DNA of 64,000 nt from an uncultured Asticcacaulis sp. (GTDB lineage: Bacteria; Pseudomonadota; Alphaproteobacteria; Caulobacterales; Caulobacteraceae), in contig CAKZJB010000052.1 in the NCBI GenBank assembly GCA_936940865.1, positions 49,285 through 113,284 of the forward strand, read 5' to 3'. The position numbers and the translations under genes are program-made. The notes under the pieces are model-generated. The model was not told where the DNA came from, did no database searches, and saw only the letters and a list, made by a program, of their open reading frames with translations. Positions 10,886-18,076 of the stretch are shown piece by piece. Numbering within the stretch: the stretch's first letter is position 1; every line of letters begins with the position of its first letter.

Positions 10886-12540
10886 AGGCCCCCGCACGGG
10901 TTTTCACCCGGACTTTCGGCGCGGTGAGCGAGAGACTTCGCCGCCGCCGCAAGCTGGTCCTGGTTGCGGCGGCGATTCTGCTGCCGGTCTTCCTCCTGTC
11001 GGCCGTGGTCGTCAACTTTTGCGCCCATGACATAGCGGCGGCCAAAGAGGAGCTGACGGGGACTGAATACCTGCGCCGCGCCTGGAGCATGGTGTCGGCC
11101 TGCGATGCGCGGCAGCCCGCCGCCCGGTGGGATGCCGTCCCCTTCGGCGCCGGGGCGACGCCGCTGCCCCGCCTCGACACCATGGGGCAGGCCCTGGAGG
11201 TCGAACTGGCGCGCATTCCGGTTCAGTCCGAGACCTGCGGCCATATCCGCGTCTTCCTCAGGCAGATCGCCGACGACACCGGATTGACGCTCGATGCGCG
11301 GCCGGCCTCCTATCACCTGATGGCGCTTGTCGTAACCGACCTGCCGGCCCTGAGCGGCCGCGGCGCCGACCTGGACCGGGCGTTCGGCGCGGATCCGCAA
11401 AGCGCGCACGGCCGGACCGCGCTCCTCTTCAATGCCGGTTTGCTGCGTGACGCCCTGCAGGCGGTTAGCGCTTCGGTCGCCGATGCCTCGCGGAGCGGCG
11501 ATGGCGGCGTTCAGGTCGCAATGGCCCTGCCCGCTGAGCGTCTGTCGGAGAGCGTCCGCCGCTATGCCGAAGCCGCCGGCAGCGCCCCGGTGGGATGGGA
11601 CGGCAAGGATAGCCTTGTCGGCGCCAGGGGGCTGGTGCGGGAGTTGCGCGGGGCGACGGACGGCCTCTGGGTGGTCAGCATCAACCAGCTGGAACGGCTG
11701 CTGGCCACGCGGATCGCCTGGGCGCGCCTGACCCTGTGGGGGACCCTGGCCGGGGCGGCCGTCCTCGCCGTCCTGGCGATCGTGGCGCTGGTCTGGTACG
11801 ACCTCTACGCCCAGCGCGAGGAGGTGATGCAACTGAACGACAGCCTGAGGCAGTCCAACGAGGAACTCGAACGCTTCGCCTATATCTGTTCGCACGACAT
11901 GCAGGAACCGGTGCGCATGATGAGCCTCTATGCCGAAATGCTGCTGGAGGACGCCGCCTCCAGGCTCGACGAGACCGACCGCAGGCACGTCGACTTTATC
12001 ATCCGCAATTCGCGCGTGATGAAGACAATGATCAGCGACATCCTGCGTTTTTCGCGCGTCGGCCGCGATCCGGTCCAGTTTTCCGTCGTCGACTGCGAAA
12101 CCATCCTCAGGGACGTCCTGGCGGAATTTTCCCACGAAATCGAGCGCCGCAATGCCCGGGTTACCTTTTCGAGCCTGCCGTCCTTCCGCACCAATCCCAC
12201 CCTGGTGCGGTTGCTGTTCCAGAACCTGATCGGCAATGCCCTCAAGTTCCAGAACGGGGTGAAGCCCCCGGAAATCGCCGTGTCCGCGCACGAGACGGAC
12301 AAGGCGTGGCGTTTCGAAGTGCGCGACAACGGCATCGGTATAGACGAGCGCTACCGCGACGAGGTTTTCGCCATCTTCCGCCGGCTGCACACGCGCGACG
12401 AGTTTCCGGGCAACGGCATCGGCCTGTCGACCTGCCGCAAGTTCCTGGGCCTAGTGGGCGGCACGATCGACTTCGTCTCGACGCCGGGCGAAGGCGCGAC
12501 GTTCTTCTTCGTCCTGCCCGAAGCCCGCCCCGCTGCCTGA
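10882..12540 (+). CDS. Membrane sensor histidine kinase
   Basis: A 552-residue kinase. An arginine-rich N-terminus precedes TM1 (about 25-47); a periplasmic helical domain starts with AAKEELTGTEYLRRAW, resembling helical-bundle sensors of some chemoreceptors; TM2 lies about 278-302. After a coiled coil comes a HisKA domain with the phosphoacceptor in ICSHDMQEPVRMM (the HDxQEP variant seen in phytochrome-like and light or redox kinases), then HATPase with NLIGNALKF, DNGIGI and GNGIGLSTC. It has no receiver, so the partner regulator is elsewhere. The start overlaps a 15-codon leader ORF. It follows a chemoreceptor in the same direction, so both may respond to related signals; this is inference. 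Confidence 0.9.
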   Translation: MKAPARVFTRTFGAVSERLRRRRKLVLVAAAILLPVFLLSAVVVNFCAHDIAAAKEELTGTEYLRRAWSMVSACDARQPAARWDAVPFGAGATPLPRLDTMGQALEVELARIPVQSETCGHIRVFLRQIADDTGLTLDARPASYHLMALVVTDLPALSGRGADLDRAFGADPQSAHGRTALLFNAGLLRDALQAVSASVADASRSGDGGVQVAMALPAERLSESVRRYAEAAGSAPVGWDGKDSLVGARGLVRELRGATDGLWVVSINQLERLLATRIAWARLTLWGTLAGAAVLAVLAIVALVWYDLYAQREEVMQLNDSLRQSNEELERFAYICSHDMQEPVRMMSLYAEMLLEDAASRLDETDRRHVDFIIRNSRVMKTMISDILRFSRVGRDPVQFSVVDCETILRDVLAEFSHEIERRNARVTFSSLPSFRTNPTLVRLLFQNLIGNALKFQNGVKPPEIAVSAHETDKAWRFEVRDNGIGIDERYRDEVFAIFRRLHTRDEFPGNGIGLSTCRKFLGLVGGTIDFVSTPGEGATFFFVLPEARPAA

Positions 12541-12670
12541 AAGTATTATAAAACAACGGCCTTCAGGCTTAGAGATGGATTAAGGATGTCGTGGTAATCG
12601 GTTTCATCGGGCAGCTCCCGCGGGATGCGTACCGATCCTTTTCCTCGTGCGAAAAATCGTCAGGCCGGTG

Positions 12671-14113
12671 ATGAGATTGCTGTTCAGAAAGTACGTATCC
12701 GACAGGCGCGGCAACACGGCCATGGTGTTCGCCCTGTGCCTGTTGGCTTTGCTGAGCGCGGTCGCCGGCGCCATCGATTTCTCGCAACTGCTGTGGCAGA
12801 AGCGCCAGGCCCAGGACGCGCTCGACGAAGCCGCGCTGGCCGTCGCCATTTCGTCCACGACCGATACGAATACGCAGAAGGCCATCGCCCAGACGGTCTT
12901 CAAGCAGAATGTCGATGCCAAGAAGGTCAATGCCACCATTTCGGCGATGAATTTCAACTCCACGGCGCGCACCTTCGCGATGACGGCCAACGGCACCTAT
13001 CAGCCCTACCTGCTGCAACTGGTCGGCATCACCTCCATGCCTTATACGGTCAACAGCAGCACCATCAAGGCCGCCGACGGAACGCTTGAAGTCGCCCTGG
13101 TGCTCGACAACACCTGGTCGATGAGCGAAAGCCTCGACGGCTCCCAGACGAAGATCCAGGTGCTCCAGACCGCGGCGAAGTCGCTGGTGTCGTCCGTGAT
13201 GACGACCGCCAACAAGAGCTACGTCAAGATGGCCATCGTGCCCTATGCCAATTACGTCAATGTCGGCACGGGCAACCGCTACCAGAGCTGGATGTCCGTT
13301 CCCGCCGACTATTCGACGACCTCGGCAAAGACCTGCACCACCGTCTCCACCAAGACGACCTGCACCGGCGGCACCAAGGGAACCTGCACGGGCAGCCAGG
13401 ACGGCGTACCGTATACCTATAGCTGCTGGATCGTGGCCCAGACCTGCACCACCGTGGCCGTGACGCCTTACCAGAGCTGCTCGGGCGGCACGACGACGAA
13501 CTACAAGTGGTTCGGCTGCGTCTATAACCAGATGTCGTCGGGCAAGCTGGTCATGCCCGACCCCACGACGGCCTATACCGGCATCATGCAGACCAGCCAG
13601 GGATGCCTCAATCCCATCGTCCCGCTGACCAACGACAGCACCACGGTTACCAACGCCATCGGCGGCCTGGTGGTCAATATCGGCAGCTACAAGCCGGAAA
13701 CCTATATTCCGGGCGGCCTGATCTGGGGCGTCAACGTCCTGTCACCGCCGGCGCCGTTCTCGGAAGGCGCCGCCTACGACAGCAAGAACAAGCAGCCGCG
13801 CAAGGCCATCGTGCTGATGACGGACGGCGCCAATACCCAGTACTCGACCTCGTCCGGCAGCGTGTCGACGGCCAGCGCCACCCAGCTGGCGACCACCTAT
13901 TCGGACCAGAAGAAGGTCTGCGACTACGCCAAGGCGAAGAATATCGAAATCTACGCCATCGGCTTCGGCGTCAGCGACGCGACCTCGCTCGGCGCGCTGA
14001 AATACTGCGCGACCGACGCTTCGCACTATTTCGACGCCAAGAGCTCGGCCGACCTTATCGCCGCCTTCAAGACCATCGGCGGGCAGCTGACCAAGGTGCG
14101 GATTACGGGCTGA
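12671..14113 (+). CDS. TadE/TadG-like pilus-assembly protein with von Willebrand A domain
   Basis: A 480-residue protein; the ATG at 12671 has AGG 6 bases upstream, and a GTG at 12647 is a possible alternative. The N-terminus shows the TadE/G signature: RRGNTAMVFAL, a hydrophobic helix, then GAIDFSQLLWQKRQAQDALDEAALA. A VWA domain follows, with MIDAS VLDNTWSMS (DxTxS in place of DxSxS) and LMTDGAN. Between them lies a Cys/Thr-rich insert (about residues 210-300) containing about ten cysteines, probably disulphide-bonded outside the cytoplasm. Such proteins belong to Flp/Tad pilus or surface-attachment systems, but no other tad genes are here. The stop codon abuts that of the convergent SDR (TGATCA). 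Confidence 0.85.
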   Translation: MRLLFRKYVSDRRGNTAMVFALCLLALLSAVAGAIDFSQLLWQKRQAQDALDEAALAVAISSTTDTNTQKAIAQTVFKQNVDAKKVNATISAMNFNSTARTFAMTANGTYQPYLLQLVGITSMPYTVNSSTIKAADGTLEVALVLDNTWSMSESLDGSQTKIQVLQTAAKSLVSSVMTTANKSYVKMAIVPYANYVNVGTGNRYQSWMSVPADYSTTSAKTCTTVSTKTTCTGGTKGTCTGSQDGVPYTYSCWIVAQTCTTVAVTPYQSCSGGTTTNYKWFGCVYNQMSSGKLVMPDPTTAYTGIMQTSQGCLNPIVPLTNDSTTVTNAIGGLVVNIGSYKPETYIPGGLIWGVNVLSPPAPFSEGAAYDSKNKQPRKAIVLMTDGANTQYSTSSGSVSTASATQLATTYSDQKKVCDYAKAKNIEIYAIGFGVSDATSLGALKYCATDASHYFDAKSSADLIAAFKTIGGQLTKVRITG

Positions 14114-14812
14114 TCAGGCCCTCGGCTTCGGCCGCACGCGCGAAAGTCCGCCGTCGACGCCGATGACCTGGCCGGTGATCCAGCTGTTGCCTGGATCGAG
14201 CAGGAAGACGACCACGCGGGCGACGTCATCCGGTGTCCCGAAGCGGCCGAGCGCATGCAGGGCGCCTGAAATCTTTCGCGAGACTTCATTGGCCAGAAGC
14301 GGCGCGGCCAGCGGAGAGTCCACCAGTCCCGGAGCGATGGCGTTGATCCTGAGACCGGCGGCGGCATAGGTCGCGGCGGCCGACAGGGTCAGCCCAAGAA
14401 CGCCGGCCTTGGCCGCGGCGATGGCTTCGTGGCTGGCCAGGCCTTCGCGGGCGGCGGCCGACGATATCAGTACGACCGAGCCGCCCGCTGTCATATGCCG
14501 CCCAGCCGCACGCACGGTGGCGAAGGCGGTCGTCAGGGACGTGGCGATCGTCGTCTCGTATTGCTCGCGGGTCGTCAGATGCGCCGGCTTCAGCATGAGG
14601 GAGCCCGCGAAATTCACGGCGCCGTCGAGCGGTCCCGCCTGGGCGAAGACCGCGTCCACGGCATCGAAATCGCTGGCGTCCAGCACGAAGTCGGGAACGA
14701 TGCGGCCTGAGCCGCGTGCCGTGGTGATCACCTCGTGCCCATCGCGGACGAGGCGGCGGACCGTGGCCTGGCCGATGGCGCTGGAGGCGGCTATGACGAG
14801 ATAACGTGCCAT
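14114..14812 (-). CDS. Atypical short-chain dehydrogenase/reductase lacking the catalytic tyrosine
   Basis: A 232-residue Rossmann protein. It has the SDR outline: an N-terminal nucleotide-binding turn (VIAASSAIGQA, a degenerate TGxxxGIG), NFAGSL in place of NNAG, the serine strand SVVLISSAAA, and a C-terminal ITGQVIGVDGG. At the YxxxK site it reads ASHEAIAAAKAG: the lysine is present but the position of the tyrosine is Ile. From memory, this HEAIAAAK subgroup recurs beside photolyase/cryptochrome genes. It may be a non-catalytic NAD(P)-binding protein or use other chemistry. It is the last gene of the minus-strand group photolyase-tspO-SDR, 4 bases after tspO. Confidence 0.85.
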   Translation of the reverse strand: MARYLVIAASSAIGQATVRRLVRDGHEVITTARGSGRIVPDFVLDASDFDAVDAVFAQAGPLDGAVNFAGSLMLKPAHLTTREQYETTIATSLTTAFATVRAAGRHMTAGGSVVLISSAAAREGLASHEAIAAAKAGVLGLTLSAAATYAAAGLRINAIAPGLVDSPLAAPLLANEVSRKISGALHALGRFGTPDDVARVVVFLLDPGNSWITGQVIGVDGGLSRVRPKPRA

Positions 14813-14816
14813 GGTC

Positions 14817-15314
14817 CTACCGGTTCAGCAGCCAGACGGCCGCGTTGAGCGCCGAGGCGAAGCAGACCCAGGCGAGATATGGCAACAGCAGCAGGCCCGC
14901 CAGGCGGTCGATACGCCGGAAGGATATGACGGTCAGCACGATGGCGATGATCATCAGGGCAATGACGGCCAGCCCGGCGGACGGGCTGTGCAGACCGAAG
15001 AAGGCTACGGACCAAAGGGCGTTGAGGGCCATCTGGATCAGGAACCAGAAGACTGCGGGCCGCGCCAGCATGCTGTCCGCGTCACGCGTCAGCACGCGCC
15101 AGAAGGCCAGCGCCATGAGCCCGTAAAGCGTGCTCCACACCGGACCGAAGACCCAGTTGGGGGGCGTAAAGACGGGTTTGTTCAGTGAGGCGTACCAGGG
15201 GGCAAGATTGCCGAACGTGGCCAGGCTGCCGACAAGCGCCGGAACCAGGACGACGGTCGCAGACAGAAGCGCGGCCGAAAGCGCGCCTTTGCCAGGAAGG
15301 ATGGAAGTCGCCAT
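14817..15314 (-). CDS. tspO: TspO/MBR family tryptophan-rich sensory protein
   Basis: A 165-residue, five-helix membrane protein. Family hallmarks are visible: W40 in APWYASLNKPVFTPPNWVFGPVW, LMALAFWRV, a central ALNALWSVAFFGLHSPSAGL, and YLAWVCFASALNAAVWLLN at the end. TspO proteins bind porphyrins and, in photosynthetic alphaproteobacteria, link tetrapyrrole and oxygen or light signals to gene expression. Here it sits between a photolyase (60 bases upstream) and an SDR (4 bases downstream), which supports a role in light or oxidative stress. There is no sign of photosynthesis genes in the window. Confidence 0.95.
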   Translation of the reverse strand: MATSILPGKGALSAALLSATVVLVPALVGSLATFGNLAPWYASLNKPVFTPPNWVFGPVWSTLYGLMALAFWRVLTRDADSMLARPAVFWFLIQMALNALWSVAFFGLHSPSAGLAVIALMIIAIVLTVISFRRIDRLAGLLLLPYLAWVCFASALNAAVWLLNR

Positions 15315-15374
15315 GACGATATCTCCCGCAACGGTTTCACACTATACGTCGGCCGGCGTCCGGCGGTTCATTCG

Positions 15375-16919
15375 TCACAGGGTGCCGTCGGCCATCGCCT
15401 TGCGATGGGCCTCGGCCTGTTGCCTGAGGGCCGTTTGCCTCGCCTTGCCCATCCTGTCCCACGTCGCATAGACGTAAGGCATGCGGGCATTGCGCGAAAA
15501 GCGGTCGCGATGCCGCGCGACAAAGTCCCAGTAGAGGGCGTTGAAAGGACAGGCGCGGTCGCCCGTCGCCACCTTCGGGTCGTAGGCGCAGCCGGTGCAG
15601 AAAGTGCTCATGCGGTTGATATAGTTGCCGCTGGCGGCGTAGGGCTTCGACGCCATGCGGCCGCCGTCGGCGTGCAGCGCCATGCCGAGCGTGTTCGGCA
15701 ATTCCACCCATTCGTAGGCGTCGGCATAGACGCCCAGGTACCATTCGTGCACCGCCCTGGGGTCGATCCCGGCCAGCAGGGCGAAGTTGCCGGTCACCAT
15801 CAGGCGCTGGATATGGTGCGAATAGGCATGATCGATCGTGTGGCGGAGCGCTTCGCGCATGCAGGCCATGCGGGTCTGGCCGCTCCAGTAGAGCCAGGGC
15901 AGGGGCTCATGGGCGTCGAGCGCGTTTTCGTCGCGATAGCCGGGCATGAAGCGCCAGTAGATGCCGCGGACATATTCCCGCCAGCCCAGAATCTGGCGGA
16001 TGAAGCCTTCGGCGGCATTGAGCGGCGCCTGTCCGGCCCGCCACGCGGCTTCGGCCTTGCGGCACATTTCGAGCGGATAGAGCAGGCCGGCATTGACATA
16101 GGCCGACAACAGCGAGTGATAGAGGTAGGGCTCACCCGCCACCATGGCGTCCTGATAGTCGCCGAAACGGGGAAGCAGGACCGCTATGAAATGCTCCAGT
16201 TCACGCAGGGCCTGGCGGCGGGTCACGGCGAAATGGAAGGGCCGGAGGCGGCCGAAGCCGTCCGGAAAACGCCGTTCGACCAGATCGAGGACGGTCTCGG
16301 TGATCGCGTCCCTGCGGAAACTGATCCTGCCCGGCGCGGACAGTCCGCCGGGCGGCGTCTTGCGGTTGTCCGCATCGAAATTCCATCGTCCGCCGCTGGG
16401 CGTGCCGTCCGGCTCCATAAGGATGCCGTGGCGCCGCCGCATGTCGCGGTAAAAATGTTCCATGCGCAATTCCCGCCGCCCGTCGGCCCAGCGGTCGAAG
16501 GCGTCGTGCGAGCACAGGAAGCGGGTGTCCGGCAGGATGTCGAGCGGGACGCCGAGCGCCAGCCGCAGGGTCTCGAAGCCTTCTTTCAGACGCCATTCCC
16601 CCGGTTCTGTGACGATGACGCGATCGGGCGCAAGATCGGCCGCCGCCCGCAGGATTTCGCCGTTCAGGCTGTGGCTGTTAAGGGCGTCGTCCAGCGTCAC
16701 GTAGCGAACGCGGTACCCCGCCGCCTTGAGGGCCTCCGCGAAGTGACGCATGGCGGAGAACACGAACGCGATCTTCTTGACGTGGTGCCGGACGTACTGC
16801 GTCTCCGCCGCCACCTCGGCCATCAGGATCGTGTCGCGCGCCTTGTCGGCCCCGGCTATGGCCGGCAGGCGCGCAGACAACTGGTCGCCGAGGACGATCC
16901 TGAGCGCGGTTTGGGTCAT
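15375..16919 (-). CDS. phrB: Iron-sulfur bacterial cryptochrome / (6-4) photolyase
   Basis: A 514-residue flavoprotein of the FeS-BCP group, which repairs (6-4) photoproducts with blue light. It starts RIVLGDQLS, typical of this group. Four cysteines have the spacing of the cluster ligands in the founding enzyme: Cys353, Cys441, Cys444 and Cys457 (88, 3 and 13 residues apart). The C-terminal FAD domain shows GNFALLAGIDP, YADAYEWVELPN and GRMASKPYAASGNYINRMS. It probably also holds a dimethyl-ribityllumazine antenna, as in relatives. It heads a minus-strand group with tspO and an SDR and is preceded by a CHAD protein gene 68 bases upstream. The symbol follows the Agrobacterium enzyme. Confidence 0.95.
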   Translation of the reverse strand: MTQTALRIVLGDQLSARLPAIAGADKARDTILMAEVAAETQYVRHHVKKIAFVFSAMRHFAEALKAAGYRVRYVTLDDALNSHSLNGEILRAAADLAPDRVIVTEPGEWRLKEGFETLRLALGVPLDILPDTRFLCSHDAFDRWADGRRELRMEHFYRDMRRRHGILMEPDGTPSGGRWNFDADNRKTPPGGLSAPGRISFRRDAITETVLDLVERRFPDGFGRLRPFHFAVTRRQALRELEHFIAVLLPRFGDYQDAMVAGEPYLYHSLLSAYVNAGLLYPLEMCRKAEAAWRAGQAPLNAAEGFIRQILGWREYVRGIYWRFMPGYRDENALDAHEPLPWLYWSGQTRMACMREALRHTIDHAYSHHIQRLMVTGNFALLAGIDPRAVHEWYLGVYADAYEWVELPNTLGMALHADGGRMASKPYAASGNYINRMSTFCTGCAYDPKVATGDRACPFNALYWDFVARHRDRFSRNARMPYVYATWDRMGKARQTALRQQAEAHRKAMADGTL

Positions 16920-16987
16920 CGGACGGCTCCCGGCTGGGCGGACATTGGCGGCACCTGCCGTCTACGTCCCGTCCTTGCCGGTGGATT

Positions 16988-17842
16988 TTACGCCGCCGCC
17001 TTTCGCCATTTTTTCCACCGTGCGCCGAGTTGGCGTGCAATCGCATTCGGCCTGGAACGATAGAAGGGCCGGGCGGCGGCAAAGACCTTGTCCTGCAGGT
17101 CCTTTCGTCTGGCCGCTATGGCCTCGCGCCGGGCGTCGTCCTCGAGCCTTTCCGCCAGCACCGCAAGATCGTGATCCTGGCCCAGCAGGTCGCCCTGTAC
17201 CTTCAACCGCCTGTTCCAGGCCTTGACGCGGCGCGGCCAGATATCCTTCAGCGCGTCCAGCTGGTACCGCAGCGACTTGGCCTGTTTGCGCCATTCGTGC
17301 AGAGCGTCCGTATCCCGGCTCCTGAGCGCTTCCGCATGCGCCTTGCTTGCCTTTTTCCATATCCGGCGGAAGGCCGTTTTCGGATGGGCGCGGCCAAGGC
17401 GCAGGCCTTCCAGCCGACGCCGCGCCGGGAACAGAACGTCGCGAACCTGCGATAGCGCCTCGGACATCGGGACCGCCGCCTCGATCGCGTCGGCCTCGGC
17501 CTCCAGCACGGCGCGCAGCTCAGCGGTGTCCTCGGCGGAGAAATGCGCGGTTCCGTCTTTTTCGAGCGTGTCCAGGGTCGCGATCAGGACGCGGCTGTCG
17601 CGGCGCGCCGAAAAAAGCCGGCCGAGATCGCGCACCATGACGTCCTCACGCCGCCAGGCCTTGTCGCCCATGGCGTCGCGCAGGATGCCCAGCCAGGCGC
17701 GGATGCGCTTTCCGGACACTCGCAGGCTGTGCGCCGCGTCGTCCGCGTCCGGCGGATAGCACATGTCGTCCATCTCGCGCAGGATCAACTGGCGCACGCT
17801 TTCGGCCAGGGGGCTATGGGCGATATGGGGTACGGTCATCAT
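16988..17842 (-). CDS. CHAD domain protein (polyphosphate-associated)
   Basis: A 284-residue, strongly basic, all-helical protein. Conserved CHAD elements are present: HSLRVSGKRIRAWLGILRDAMG near residue 37, and HEWRKQAKSLRYQLDAL near residue 180, with His/Lys/Arg clusters that bind inorganic polyphosphate in characterised members. There is no signal peptide. I used the ATG at 17842; the ATG at 17899 lacks a ribosome site and would add an unrelated Pro-rich start. It is upstream of and co-directional with the photolyase, so it may be the first gene of that stress group. The molecular role remains open beyond polyphosphate binding. Confidence 0.88.
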   Translation of the reverse strand: MMTVPHIAHSPLAESVRQLILREMDDMCYPPDADDAAHSLRVSGKRIRAWLGILRDAMGDKAWRREDVMVRDLGRLFSARRDSRVLIATLDTLEKDGTAHFSAEDTAELRAVLEAEADAIEAAVPMSEALSQVRDVLFPARRRLEGLRLGRAHPKTAFRRIWKKASKAHAEALRSRDTDALHEWRKQAKSLRYQLDALKDIWPRRVKAWNRRLKVQGDLLGQDHDLAVLAERLEDDARREAIAARRKDLQDKVFAAARPFYRSRPNAIARQLGARWKKWRKAAA

Positions 17843-18076
17843 GCCAGTATAGCCTGCCGGAACCGGCGGGTCGATGCGGCATGCCGGCCGCGTGAACATG
17901 TGCGCGACAGCCGTGGGCGGCTGAAAACATGATGAATGCAGTCTTAATAACGAATAGGCTCTTCGAATAATCGCGAAACGCCTTGCTAAGTATTTAGGAC
18001 TATTATGTTTCCTTCATTGTTGCGTATGACGAGTCCGGTATTTTTTGCGGACCGTCGATCTGAGTAGAGAAGCCCG

